Source: Trachythela sp. YZ-2020
Lineage: Eukaryota > Cnidaria > Anthozoa > Malacalcyonacea > Clavulariidae
Direction of reading: 5' to 3'
DNA length: 64,000 nucleotides
Assembly (NCBI GenBank): GCA_016169945.1
Contig: JADLSH010000373.1
Span: 1,674,001-1,738,000 of the forward strand
Shown: positions 34,560 to 46,467 of the stretch, piece after piece
Layout: each line of letters begins with the position of its first letter
Position numbering within the stretch: the stretch's first letter is position 1
Translations under genes and position numbers: made by a program
Notes under the pieces: model-generated
Databases searched by the model: none
The model's input: the letters and a program-made list of their open reading frames with translations, nothing else
Told to the model about the DNA's origin: nothing

Positions 34560-34700
34560 TTAAAACAGTTTTTTTTCCTCAGATAATTCTAACCATTTAC
34601 GCGTAAAATCCATCGTAAGTCTTTCATACGTTAAACAATCATACTGTGTAGCATGTATTTCTTGAACAAATATCTCATACTGTCGTGATTCTATATCCAT
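34560..34700 (-). CDS. hypothetical 46-aa ORF, AT-rich island
   Basis: 'MDIESRQYEIFVQEIHATQY' ... ending after an A-run; the adjacent frame then continues with 'LFEMLVALRLNRHVHLWIAI' to about 34470, so the original product was probably near 80-90 residues. Preceded by TATATATATA sequence. Function unknown. Confidence 0.35.
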   Translation of the reverse strand: MDIESRQYEIFVQEIHATQYDCLTYERLTMDFTRKWLELSEEKKLF

Positions 34701-35139
34701 TACAAATCCGTTTTTTATTATGTGTGTCTATATATATAACCACTTACTATATATATATAAATTTTTCTTATAAAACACGCGATGGAGAATGTCACAAGTA
34801 ACAAGCACTTTTTAACATATTTTAAATTCATGAGAGATTAATTAATATACGACTTCTTACAAGCATTTCTGATATTTTCGCTGTGTTATGTAATTGTCAA
34901 CATCTAAAACACAACATATGGATGGGAAAAAAATAAAATTGTTTTTCAGATTTATAAATAAAGAAGAAGATAAAAGGCAAAAAACATAAAGAACAAGATC
35001 GTGATATATTTTTTCAAGAAACGTTTTTTAATAATGTTAATGGTATCGAAGAAGATAATAAAGAACGGTATAAAAGAGCTATAATGGGACATGAAATAGA
35101 TTATATATATATTAAAAATTTCAAAAACTGTTTAAAAGT

Positions 35140-35307
35140 ATGTGTTATCAAACAGAGAACTATAAGAAAACCATAATAGTAAAAACACAAGTAGAAAGTA
35201 TAATAGAAGCACAACACGTCGACGAATCTAATTGGTATTGTATTCATAATGTGTGGCATAGAATCTTTTTTGAAGAATCTTTTTGTAATCCTAATTTTTG
35301 GAATTAA
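35140..35307 (+). CDS. hypothetical 55-aa ORF, AT-rich island
   Basis: 'MCYQTENYKKTIIVKTQVES' ... 'DESNWYCIHNVWHRIFF'. Directly after its TAA the same frame stays open ('NIYQQESNPFFKKSATAYIL') to about 35408, suggesting one nonsense change in a ~90-residue protein. An overlapping upstream frame (about 34980-35195, 'DRDIFFQETFFNNVNGIEED') looks coding too. No family recognised. Confidence 0.4.
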   Translation: MCYQTENYKKTIIVKTQVESIIEAQHVDESNWYCIHNVWHRIFFEESFCNPNFWN

Positions 35308-35622
35308 AATATATATCAACAGGAATCTAACCCGTTCTTTAAAAAAAGCGCAACAGCATATATATTATTATGCAGATCTTCTTACGATCTGCTTACAAAA
35401 ATTAGATAGACCTTTGATAGATAGGCATAGAAAGAACAACAATGTCGAAAATCTTACACACACAATGTCTACACATACCATACCCCTATATATATACATA
35501 ACGATATTAAAAAACCATTTTGTTAAATATATGTGTATATAAAAAATATATTTTAACAGAGATCGTCACATTCCAGCGGTAGGATAACAAACACACGCTC
35601 ATGTTGCCTGCTACTTGAATGT

Positions 35623-35690
35623 TTATTTTATTACCAATAACTGAACTGCACGGTTTTTCTGCGTAGTTCAGTAATTGGTGTTAAAATACA
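35623..35690. repeat. hairpin, ~15-bp core stem
   Basis: 35633-35647 (ACCAATAACTGAACT) pairs with 35665-35679 with one mismatch. Pairing extends outward imperfectly over TTTATT/TTAAAA. The loop holds GCACGGTTTTTCTGCGT. Could be a transcription end or replication-type structure; no evidence decides. Confidence 0.5.
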
Positions 35691-35968
35691 CACCAACACA
35701 TCATCAACACATTGATTTTTTTAGATAATCTAAAGATGTTTTTTCTACGTTGGCAACAGTTCAGAATGATTAATTTTTTACTCATTCTCTGATCTGTTTC
35801 TTACAATTAAAAAACCAAAAAAACACAGATGACGAAATTTTTTTCTGGTGTATAAGTTGTCAAAATGATCTATTATAGGCTATACATCATTCTGATCAGT
35901 TTATACACTATTTAAAAAAATGCTCAGATGAAAAACAGATGTTGTGTGACATTGCAGATGCTATCATG

Positions 35969-35984
35969 GGGGGGGGGGGGCGCG
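35969..35984. repeat. G homopolymer
   Basis: A run of 12 G followed by CGCG in otherwise AT-rich sequence. Length may be unreliable. Confidence 0.7.
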
Positions 35985-36294
35985 TAGCATGGGTTAATTC
36001 AATATTGATGTAAATGGTGATGATAGATGTGTCATTTTAGATGCTATCATGAGGTTGCGTAGTATGAGAAAAATAATATCATTCTAGATGGTGTCAAGGG
36101 GTCGCATAGTATGAGGAAAATAAAAAGACTCTTGTAGTAATGCTCTTGTTAATGATAGTGTAAGTGTACAGAAGATATATTTTGCTGTCCATATATGGTC
36201 ATCTTAAGCCTCATTGGTCAGATTCAATTTAGTGTGAGTAAGAGATCAGAAGTCTTCCTAGCATAGTTACAAGTTATAGCTTCAAAACAACAAC

Positions 36295-36604
36295 ATGGAT
36301 AAACGTTTACCCAAGACAAGACAAGACAAGACAAGGAAACGAAAACGTTTACCCAAGAAAATGTTTACCCAAGACAAGCAGTACCTATCTCAACGACAAG
36401 ACATATCTCGATATGCAAGCGGTATGGTCTCGAGCACGGGTCTCAACTGAGAATAAGAAAGAGTCATGGTCTCGAGTGTGGCTTGAGGGAATTAAATATT
36501 CACACCTATACCCTATATCATCATCGGAAAAAAACTCAACAAATATTAGCATGGTTAATGCTTGGCTGACGAACCTTTTAAAAAAAAAAGGAAAAACAGG
36601 TTAG
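36295..36604 (+). CDS. hypothetical basic protein with one frameshift
   Basis: ATG at 36295 starts a very basic peptide ('MDKRLPKTRQDKTRKRKRLP') encoded partly by an ACAAG tandem at 36313-36336. It stops at 36450, and the neighbouring frame continues with 'SWSRVWLEGIKYSHLYPISS' and 'NAWLTNLLKKKGKTG' to 36604. The basic N-terminus looks like a nuclear-localisation signal. After the stop, CAGGTTAGATTCCTGTT occurs at 36597 and again at 36731. Function unknown. Confidence 0.4.
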
Positions 36605-36899
36605 ATTCCTGTTAGTATAAAAATCATTATATTATAAAAATAAAAAATCATTATATAGAAAACGAACATATATTTGCGTGAAAATATATAAAAATAATAA
36701 TAAAAAAAAATTTGACATCGTGCATGCACGTACAGGTTAGATTCCTGTTGATATAAATAGAAGGCGCACATGCTTATTTTTAAAGACGACCTAAATCCGT
36801 TAATATACGCCCAAATATAATCTGTTCAGCAGCTCGATTTTATAATTTTTTAAAGGTGTTTCAAAACACCACACAATATATTCACAAAGTTAATTTGCT

Positions 36900-39332
36900 A
36901 TGTCAATTTCACATATCTTCACACAATCAATACTGAAATCTTGTACCCTAATGTTTTCTCGAACCTTGGCAATCAGTGGCTGCATTTGATCCTTGTAATC
37001 AGCGGGAAACTCCAGATCGTCCAGATCCTGGTCTCTGACAAACTTTCTCATCAACTATAACTCAACGGATTTGTTATTGGTGTGGTATTTCCCCAAAATT
37101 CTGTTATATCGGTCAAAGCTAAACTGGTCCATAATCTAAAACACAATCAGCCAAATGGACGTGGAGGTGCATGTTTGGCGTCACACATTCTTTGCCATAA
37201 ACGTTTTCAAATTCTTTACAAAATTGTAAAAGATGATGATGCGCAACACATACATCTGTTATCTTTATTAATGTGGTGCAAAGAAGATTACATGCGATGA
37301 CAAAATGCACCCAGCAACTGTATTCTCTTTTGGGAAGATGGCGAAACAAAGCAAACAATGAAAAAACAGTGACCCAATTCTTCCACTGTTCCGCAGTAAA
37401 CCCTGAAAACATCTTTGCGATCTTAGTTGAAATACGTCCTAGTTCAGAGGGAACACGGCATGAATCTACTTTCTCTCAAACCTGTTGTAAGTCATTCGCA
37501 CTTAAAGTCAAGAGTTCTAACCAAACATCAACCAAGTGTTTTGCTGTCCCCAAGAAGAGATTATGCATGGGGTCAACTACAGTAAAACGAACACAGTTGA
37601 AGTTTGGAAGTCTTAAGAGCTCAGAATACCACACGCACTGTATAAAGATTTAGTAGTACTTCTAGCTTCCTGTGTTGTCTGTGCTAGTATCTCTTCGATA
37701 TGTCTTCGGTGTTCTATTATATTTTGTGAAGTAAAACTCTCAAAGCCCAAGTAGTCATTTGGAACACCCACTCCCCCAACTCCAAAAGCTTTGTTACATT
37801 TATTGCATCCCATCCTGGAATGATACCCGGTGAAACCACATACTTTTCTGCTAGCCGGAATATCGCAAACAACGCACAATAGAGTAGCTCTAAAACATTC
37901 AGGGATAATTTGTGAAACAGCGTGTCGAATCATCACCCCATCATTCCACAGAATAAGAAGTTCATCCACAAGAGGTGAAATATATGTGTTTATATTTAGC
38001 TGGGGTTCACTTGGACCAGGAATAAGGCCAACAAGAATTACATTTTCTCTCTTAAAATGCTCATGCCTGGGAAGATTCATCAACACAAGGTATATCACTC
38101 CCATAGAATAAATTGTACGGTCGAACGGCTGCATCCAATCAACGTTTAACATCAGTGCATAATTTTGTGGAGCAGCTAAGAACGGCACACCTTCGTACAT
38201 TTGAAAATCTCCCAAATCCGCCCATTGAAAACATCACCCATTATTTGACCGACGGAACATACTTCACGAGTGCGCCACAGTTAACAACGATCGACAAAGT
38301 TTGGCCGTTTCACCAACCTCTTGATACTTTCAATTACACTCTGGTAGCAGTAGACTTAATGAGAGTATAATCGCTTCATGTTGTCTTTCAAAGTTACCTC
38401 TTTAAGCAAGGATATCGTAGACTTTAATTCAGCGTCGATAAGGCCACACGACACAGTAGAACATATTGAGGTTTGAACTTCATTATTTGCCTAGGTGTGT
38501 AAAGATATAAACAAAATCTCAAAACGTCGAGATTTTGTTTATATCTTTTAGGCACACGCGAAGCAACCCTCAATTTGTTCTCTTTAAGCAAGGTTTTCCC
38601 ACAAGGGCACCGTCTCCGATGCTGCCTGTGATTGGCAAATTTCACGAAACTGCACTTTTTGGATTTGTTGCATGACCCTACACTATAATAGCTATCTTCG
38701 AATGTGTATAAAGAGTAGCACTTTGGACATACAACGTATTTTCTAAACTTGTCTTTCGTTAATCCAAGTTGTTTCTTGAAACAGTACATTGTGCCAGGGA
38801 AAGCAATAGCAAGGCCTGCAAACAAGTTACTAGACATACTAAATTATTCAAATAATCGTTTTAAACCAGAGAGTAAAAATTCAATCCCATTGTCAGATAT
38901 ACCAAAACACGTCCAGAAGTAAGCAAGTAGAATAAATAAACAACGAGTACATGCACTATTCAACGGATGAACAGGGCGAGAAGTGGATTGGGTTTGCACA
39001 TCAACAGACGGTGGAGTTTCGTTGTGTTCAACAAAATCGTCATCAATCTCAGCACGTTGAGTATTATCCCACACCTTGTGATATAGTAGGCTGTCTTGGT
39101 CACGATTATTATTATCATTATTCAAAGACTCATCGGAGTTGTATCGATTATCACAATCTGAATTAATTTCCATTGGCCCCACGTCTTCATCACTACTTAT
39201 TTCATTACTTTTTTCCCAATCATCAGTAAGCCATGTCATAAAATCTTTCCCTGTGGTAGCGAAACGTCCTAGGTGGTAAAGAAGTCTTGCAATGCGGACA
39301 GAACGTAGTATAATTAAGGCTGAATCCGCCAT
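36900..39332 (-). pseudogene. CACTA/EnSpm-type transposase (tnp2-like)
   Basis: Minus strand. 39332-38844: acidic N-terminal part. 38837-38424: zinc-binding segment (CPKCYSLYTF, C-x2-C 'RRRCPCGKTLL'). 38380-37613: core with 'NVDWMQPFDRTIYSMGVIYL', 'NLPRHEHFKRENVILVGLIP', 'CDIPASRKVCGFTGYHSRMG', 'CNKC'. 37412-36900: C-terminal 'MFSGFTAEQWKNWVTVFSLF', 'VTPNMHLHVHLADCVLDYGP' and 'LMRKFVRDQDLDDLEFPADY'. This is the order of EnSpm-type transposases with a tnp2 domain. Frameshifts near 38220 and 37600 and stops show it is inactive. Short introns cannot be excluded for some gaps. Terminal CACTA motifs were not located. Confidence 0.75.
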
Positions 39333-39744
39333 GATGGTTATAAGTCAGTTACCATAGCAACAAAACAATTTGACCACTATGCGAGGGATAGGAGGGGATA
39401 AGTAGACATACCTGATGTAAACAGAGGATACTGTTTCGCATCATGTGACTGTTTTTAACCAATAGTAGCACATACAGTAAAAATAGCAGTGTTAGGCTGG
39501 AAAATATTTCAGATTTTAATTATTATTTTTTTATCTCCATGCGTTTGGATTGAGATTTTTCGGGGGAAAAAGCATGAACGAGTGCAAGACAATTAAATGG
39601 CCAGAAGGATTCTACAAAATCAGCGGACCATCCTGCAACAAAATACAAAAATACTGGCATTCCAGGAGATCATGAAACTGAATCAGTCAAATGACAAATC
39701 GAAAGAAGTTGTGCCAGCCATTGTCAAGGTAAGCCCAAAGAATT

Positions 39745-40290
39745 ATATGAAATGCAGTGCGAGGGTACTAATTCCGCTCGGATATTTACACCCAAGTATG
39801 TGAAACATTGTTGAATGCAAAGTCATCCACCATTTTTTTTTGTCATGGACGGTTTTTTAAGTTATGCGCATGCGCGAGTTAAAGCCGAAAGAAAACTGGT
39901 AACTAGCAACATCATGATTGGCTAAGACAACAATTTTGTTTTTATATGCATACATCAGAAAAATAACTGCCATTTTGGCATTTTATTTTTGGCATATAAA
40001 ATGGATTTATGTGAAAACTTTTTTCAAAATTGTACTCTGGAGTCGGGATCACAGTGATCGGGACATATTAATTCAGACAAATATTAAGTCTCCAAAACAA
40101 GAGAAGTGAAAATTCTTTAGAGGACTTTCATTTATTAAAGTCAATAAGAAAATAAATCGGTCAAAAAGCCGAGAAAGGACATAATTTTTTAGTTTTAAAG
40201 CGTTTTAAATGGGTAAGTATTTATTTTGCATACTTGCTTCTGCACTTTTGCCGTCAATTGGCATGCACTATAGTTTGTACAGAAAAGAAA
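39745..40290. repeat. dispersed non-autonomous repeat, copy B
   Basis: Matches copy A (21255-22010) over GAGGGTACTAATTCCGCTCG, TTATGCGCATGCGCGAG and AGTCTCCAAAACAAG, with a shorter middle. A 68-codon ORF (39597-39803) that runs into it is probably chance. Confidence 0.65.
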
Positions 40291-40299
40291 TATAGAGTA

Positions 40300-41370
40300 T
40301 TTTATAAAATACAGTGTTTGCTTGCGTGTTACCATGGTTACAGTAAACGATTTAGTACTTCATGTTACAATAACTTTTGAGTTGTTCGGGAGAATACTTG
40401 TTTGTTCTAATGGTGAGGGGTTACTGCATGAATGTATTTCTAGTGATGTATAATACAGGAACCAGCCTTTTGTACATCCGCCCTAGGCACTAAACCTATT
40501 GACAGTAACATTAAATATAGAAAATTGCACAGCTAAACTAGTGTTTAACAAATGTAAAGCTAGTGTTTCTGTTTTGCCCAAAGTACTTTTTGTCTCTTAA
40601 GGCCACTGACACAGTGCTAATATATAGTTAAAAATCAGCTAGGTAACAGTAAATTAACACAACAGTGACCTTAAAACAGGGATACATTAATTATTTTGGG
40701 TTTACTGTTTCCACAACTCTGATACACATTACATTTGTTTGCTTGTTCCTAATCACTATTTACCTGAGACTCACCATCATCTACAGTTAGATCAAACCAA
40801 CAATCTATAGCCAAGGTGAATTCAGAGCTAGACAAATATTTTGCAATGATCTGAACTGTAGAACAAGTCAATAATACAAAAATGCATGCTAAATTGACAA
40901 CATTGAATTTTTATTGTATTTTTGAAATATACATAAAAACTAAAATGACTACTGATTCCATCCCATCTAAAGCAGTTGACCTGTATATATTATACATTTA
41001 CTGTTAACATTTTGTTTCATCAGCCATGCATGAACTGTAAAAAGGTTCAAGGACTTTCTATTTTTTTTGGCTTTTTGCATATTTTGTAACAGTAAAAATT
41101 GGTAAGGATCCTAACCAAAATGCAACATCAAACCATTGAAAACAAACTCAGTCTGGTTGATCGGTAACCAACACCCAAATATACAGTGTGTATTAATTCA
41201 AGGGTGCATGGCAGTACACATTTTGATAAATTTTAAGAGTAAATTCTGATACTAATTCTCATTTCATCTTTATCTTCTTTAGTTGCAAAATATTATAGAA
41301 AAAAGCTTTGAAAATTTAGATTAACTTCATGCTGACACATTGTTGAAAAAATCAGCACAAACAAACTTCT
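40300..41370. other. no gene seen
   Basis: About 1.1 kb of AT-rich DNA without a supported ORF or repeat. Confidence 0.4.
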
Positions 41371-41384
41371 GGTCAGCGCGCATG

Positions 41385-42925
41385 CGCACCCGGATGTTAT
41401 CGATAAATATTTACCTGACAAAGTTCATGCTCGCAAGGTGGTCAGACCTTTCGACACGCCTCCTTTTCCAAACATTCATATTAGTCGTTTTGGGGTGATT
41501 CAAAAAAAAGGCAAGCCAATTCTTGGCGGTTAATTTTAGACTTATCTTTTCCATCCGATCATAGTGTAAATGACGGAATACTGAAATATGATTTTCCTGT
41601 GGGGTATAGCATGGTTCAGGACACCATTCGTATGATTATTACTTGCTGGTACTCTTTCAGCAGTGTTACAACAACGAGTGGTTCTCGGCGGCGTGGTTAC
41701 CTGATCAAGAACGGTTTGGTATGTCCTACAAGGAATTGTACTCAAGTGTTGTTGCATGTTACCTTTGGGGCCACCACTGGCGTCATCAACGAGTGCTTCT
41801 TTCACTGCGATAATCAAAGTGTCGTACAGATTGTCTAAGAATGATGACACCATGGATTTGGTCAGAGAGCTGTTTCTTATTGCAGCGAAATACGATTTCC
41901 ACCTCTCCGCGGTACACGTCCCTGGCAAGGAAAACCTCACTGGCGCATTATCTCGCTTCGAATTACAGGAGTTCTTCCGACTGGCCTCCCAAGCATCCAA
42001 GGTTCCCGTGCCCATCCCACCAGAACTGCAAGCTCGGCTGACCTCCAGTCTCTAAGGGAACAGGCCACGTCTCTGCTCCTTAATGGTCTCGCCAAATCCA
42101 CACGACAGACTTACAATGCGGCCCAGCATCGTTTTCTTCAGTTTTGCTACTGGAGTGGTAACTTTCATGAGAGTGGCTCTCCTTTACCAACGAACGAATG
42201 GACTCGTGGACTTGTGACCAATTCCCTCAAAGTGAGCTCGATCAAGGTTTATCTGCCGGGGGTTCGTTCCCTACACGTTGAAAATGGTTTTGATAACCCT
42301 CTCAGTAACTGCCTTCATTTGGAGCAGGTTCTTCGTGTTATGAAACAAGTTCAAGGCGTAACAGTCCGCCCTTGTCTTCCAATTACTGCTTCAATTCTCT
42401 GTCGTGTTCACTCGCTCCTAGAATTGCATAACTATCGTGATTAAATGTTCTGGGCGGTGTGCTGTACTGGATTCTTCGGCTTCTACAACCCCAAAATCCA
42501 CCTCTCCCTGTCCGATGTGTCCGTGGATCAAAGGTCTAGGTGGTGTGTCTTCGCATCAAAGCTTCCAAAACAGATCAGTTTTCGCAAAGGGGCACATTCT
42601 TCGAATTGGCAGTACCAACACATCATGGGGTATCTACACCGGCGTGGTAGTACACCTGGCCCCCTGTTTGTGCATGAAAATGGCACTCCTCTAACGCCTT
42701 AACCACCTGGTTTTGTGGACACGGGATGCCATGATTCGTCTAGGTTTGGACAGCAATTTCTCGGGCCACAGTTTTCGTATTGGGACAGTTACCACAGCCG
42801 CCTCAGTGGGTGTTCCGGACCACCTTATCAAGACTATTGGGAGATGGCTTAGTGACGCTTATCAGATGTACATTTGCACTCCACCTAGTGTAATTGACAG
42901 CGTAGCCGTACGCCTAGTGTCTTAA
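41385..42925 (+). pseudogene. DIRS-like retroelement: RT fragments, RNase H and tyrosine recombinase
   Basis: 41390-41640: RT N-terminal part ('PFDTPPFPNIHISRFGVIQK', then in another frame 'LILDLSFPSDHSVNDGIL'). The RT palm is deleted. 41790-42055: RNase H end ('HCDNQSVVQIV', 'ELFLIAAKYDFHLSAVHVPG', 'EFFRLASQASKVPVPIPPEL'). 42060-42440: N-terminal core-binding part of the recombinase ('STRQTYNAAQHRFLQFCYW', 'SSIKVYLPGVRSLHVENGF'). 42445-42702: 'GFFGFYNPKIHLSLSDVSV'. 42713-42925: 'GLDSNFSGHSFRIGTVTTAA', 'TIGRWLSDAYQMYI', giving H-x-x-R and the nucleophilic Tyr. RT + RNase H + tyrosine recombinase order defines DIRS elements. Frameshifts and the stop at 42442 inactivate it. Confidence 0.8.
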
Positions 42926-43039
42926 TGGCTGCGTAGTTGTTGTGTTATTGTTGGTTTTAATATGTGTAAATATGTATAACGGGTTAAACAGGGCGGTATG
43001 TATGACAAAACAAATAATCAACGACACATAGTTCTTTGT

Positions 43040-43850
43040 GTTATTATTATTATTGGTCTAATGTTGTGCTACCATCTCAGCTAGTAACAACGTTCAGGGG
43101 CTCATGTTTGAGCTATAGTTGCCTTACCATACAGTCTGGTAATGGTATTCAATATTTCGTTGTGTTATTCTATTTGACCTTTGTGCTACCATTTCAGCTG
43201 GTAACAACATTCAGTGGCTCATGTTTGAACTGCAATTGCCTTACCATACACTCTGGTAATGGTATTAAATATTTCGTTGTGTTATTCTGTTTGACCGTTG
43301 TGCTACCATTTCAGCTGGTAACAACATTCGGTGGCCCATGTTTGAACTATAGTTGCCTTACCATACAGTCTGGTAATGGTAATAAATATTTTGTGGTGTT
43401 AGTCTGTTTGACCGTTGTGCTAGCATTCAGTTGGTAACAACGTTTGGTACTACATGTGTGAACTATAGTTGCCTTACCATACAGTCTGGTAATGGTATTA
43501 TATATTTTGTTGTGTTATTCTGTTTGACCGTTGGGCTACCACTTCAGCTGGTACAACATTTGGTCGCTCATGTTTGAACTATAGTTGCCTTCCATACAGT
43601 CTGGTAATGGTATTAATATTTTGTTGTGTTGTTCTGTTTGACCGTTGTGCTACCATTTCTGCTGGTAACAACGTTCGGTGGCCCATGTTTGAACTATAGT
43701 TGCCTTACCATACAGTCTGGTAATGGTATTAAATATTTTGTTGTGTTCTTCTGTTTGACCGTTGTGCTACCATTTCAGCTGGTAACAACATTCTGTGGCT
43801 CATGTTTGAACTATAGCTGCCTTTTATACAGGCTGGTGAGGGCATCCAAT
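43040..43850. repeat. 117-bp tandem repeat, about seven units
   Basis: Landmark TGCTACCATTTCAGCTGGTA recurs at about 43068, 43185, 43302, 43419, 43535, 43649 and 43766, giving a 117-bp period (114-116 in two units). Because 117 = 39 codons, long open frames cross it. It begins just after the DIRS recombinase stop and may belong to the 3' region of that element. Confidence 0.9.
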
Positions 43851-43979
43851 AGTGTGCTGTCCCTGCATCTGTGTGACCGTCTCTGTTCGCAACCCTTTGT
43901 CCGGATCTGTGCCTGTCAGCTGTTACTTGGAGGGGTTTCAGGCTTTAGAGCTCCTGAAAATGAAAATGCAGGATCTTAG

Positions 43980-44866
43980 TTCGAAACATCAAGGCTTTGG
44001 ATGGAATGGACAAATTTCCTAACTTTCTATTTGAACGTAAGGCAATATATGTTCATGTTACCGTTGTTTTTTAATATGAACTTCTTTGTAAGCCAGAATG
44101 TATCTTACTTTGGCTTGCTCTATGATCCCAATTGTTAGCTTTACTGGGTATTTCCCACTTACATCCAAGTGGTTTCCTTCTGATGTACAAAATTCTCTGG
44201 TGTTTAGTAGATGAATGCAGCAAAATAGACTAGGGATCCAAGGATTGTGCAAAGTTTCAAAGAGCCATATAAAGTTTTGAGGAAAATGGAAGTGAAAATG
44301 GGGGGAAATTCAGTAAGGAAAACGAAAGATTAATATGGAAGCACTGAAGTACTCAAACTCTGCGGCAAAGACACATTTTTGTTGAATTTTGGATCCTGTA
44401 ACACCATAATTTACAAGTAAATGCAAGTAATGTTTCAGGAAAATCTCCCCTTGATCCTACAGATAAAGAATATTTCACAATTAGCCGTGGGAAGTGTATG
44501 CGTATTTATTGCTGACGTAAATAGATGAGTCATGCATGTAATTATAGCTATAGCAGTATTTATATGTCAAGATTGTCAAGTTCTCATGACATTTGTTTTT
44601 CGAAGGCCTATTATTAACTTCGCTTTTGAAAATCGTGTTTTTAACGCCAAGCGTAAACATACGCATGCAAATTATGCCCCATTTATAATTACTTGTAACA
44701 AGAGACGGACCCTACCAAGCTTTCCAAGAAAATGATCATTGAAACTTTGCTTTTAGTAAAAAAGATTTTATTTGTAATCTTGAGAGAGGACAAAGTTATC
44801 AAGGCAATGAATGTTGTGGATGAATAGTTACAGTAAATATTACGTTGTCGTTGTGTTGAAAGAAAA
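43980..44866. other. no gene seen
   Basis: No supported ORF between the tandem array and the large palindrome. Confidence 0.4.
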
Positions 44867-46084
44867 ACATTCGTTAATCGTTATGTTTATGACTTATACT
44901 CAGTATTAAGTTATAGAAAGACAAAGAGTAAAGAGTAGTTACATGTATGATATAGTTTAGTTTTGTAAATATTACAGGGTTCATATTATTATTAAATTTT
45001 GTTTACAGTAATATGGCGTTTACACTAATACTGTATATGTTTCTACTCTATAATTCCGGACTGTCACTTCAAATTTTGCACATGGGCGGCTATTATATAT
45101 TAGCCCAAGTTAAGTAAGTCCAAGTCGAAAATCTGAATTGTTTGGTGAAATAGTATAAAAACTAAGGGTGTATAGTCGGCCACTGCCTTCAACTAGAACA
45201 CCGACACAATTTTTAAGGGGATTTTTTTCAAAGCGGAAATACTGTTTAACTTTCGTTTTCCTAACAATGTCAATGACAATGCATATATAAACAGTACTGT
45301 TGTTTACGTTCACACTTCAAAACGTAATTATTTATATCACAGAAAATACAGATTACAGATAGAATACATGCAGTATACTATGTATATCCAGCCATCGACT
45401 TGCACAAGTTTATTGACATTGGCATTGTCCCTATAGTTCATAAGGCTATAGTTGTATTTGCAGTAATATAGCCTTTAAACTGCTACCACATTTACCTTCC
45501 TTATCATTTATATAATCTGCAAACTCGCATTTGAGATACAGTCTTTAAATATTTTGTCATAATCATATTCTCGAAAGCAAATGTCAAGTAATAATGCTCG
45601 GGAAGCGAAAATAAGTGAATTTCTACAATCCTTCCCGTTGATTATCCAGTACTGAAGGCACGTTGGTAAGTCAGTTATAATGACTGATTTCTCTCCGGTT
45701 CATCGACATATAGTTATACTATATATTGATAATTTGATATAATGATGTCTTGTCGCTAGACTCGCTACACCGCACATGTACGAATCTTGCAGTCACCTCG
45801 CGGCCACGCACTTGACAGCGCACGCGCATTTGTGATTGCACAAAAAATTGCGTGTTCCGGGGGAAAGTTCGCCAATTTAATGTCAATTCAACGTCTTCAG
45901 CAAATGTTTCAAGTTCAATATAAACTCTCTAATTCAGCATAGTTTGTGTAAAGTCGCCATAAGATCAAAATAATATTTAAAGAAAAATGTGAAGTCCTGT
46001 CTTGAAGGACTAAATCACTAAATGTTAATGAATTTAAAAAGAAATATAAATTGTATGCACCCCCCGGAAAGTTTACACTATGAT

Positions 46085-46112
46085 TGAATGAATGAATGAA
46101 TGAATGAATGAC
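46085..46112. repeat. (GAAT)n microsatellite in the left arm
   Basis: About six GAAT units at 46085-46110; the corresponding right-arm site (46580-46612) has fewer and altered units. Confidence 0.85.
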
Positions 46113-46254
46113 TGACTCGTTTGAATTTTCGCCACTCACCACAATATTGCAAAGTTTCGAAGAAACTTTGCACTAAAAATGGGTAGCATTCAGCCACATT
46201 GCCTGTTGCTGACTTGGTTAACACAGCTTTACAGTAACAATATGCAGTCACAGG

Positions 46255-46467
46255 ATGGCCGTGAGAGGTCTCGGTCTAGCTGGCGATTTATTGTTTATTT
46301 TGCATTTGTGGTACACACATGAAAGTTTGGAAAATTTTAAAGCCAAAGTCAAACTACTGTTCAAACACGCTCACTATGCGAATCTTCTTAAAATCGACCA
46401 TTTTTCAAGAATATATAGCATTAAGGACAGTGCGCAAAAGGTATGTACTTTGACGTATAGAATCTGA
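46255..46467 (+). CDS. hypothetical 70-aa ORF in the palindrome centre
   Basis: Hydrophobic start ('GLAGDLLFILHLWY') then 'FKAKVKLLFKHAHYANLLKI'. The only open frame of note in the single-copy spacer between the arms. No homologue recognised; may be chance. Confidence 0.25.
   Translation: MAVRGLGLAGDLLFILHLWYTHESLENFKAKVKLLFKHAHYANLLKIDHFSRIYSIKDSAQKVCTLTYRI

Larger units (their letters stand above)
33240..36770. other. very AT-rich island with a compact set of small unrecognised ORFs
   Basis: Base composition drops sharply compared with both flanks; encoded residues are rich in K, N, I, Y, D and E. On the minus strand, small ORFs follow each other closely (34700-34560, 34336-34026, 34022-33852, 33673-33329); on the plus strand others follow (about 34980-35180, 35140-35307 and beyond, 36295-36604). 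Several are continued across single stops or shifts. The organisation recalls a segment of a large AT-rich DNA virus or virus-like element, but I recognise no family, so this is only an inference. Confidence 0.5.

Noticed and set aside
41542..42015. Minus-strand ORF of 157 codons
   Set aside because: It is the antisense of the DIRS RNase H / RT remnant, whose plus-strand motifs are unmistakable.
43036..43979. Repeat-containing secreted or membrane protein
   Set aside because: Open frames follow from a 117-bp period; the frame breaks at units of 114-116 bp and no start or domain is convincing.
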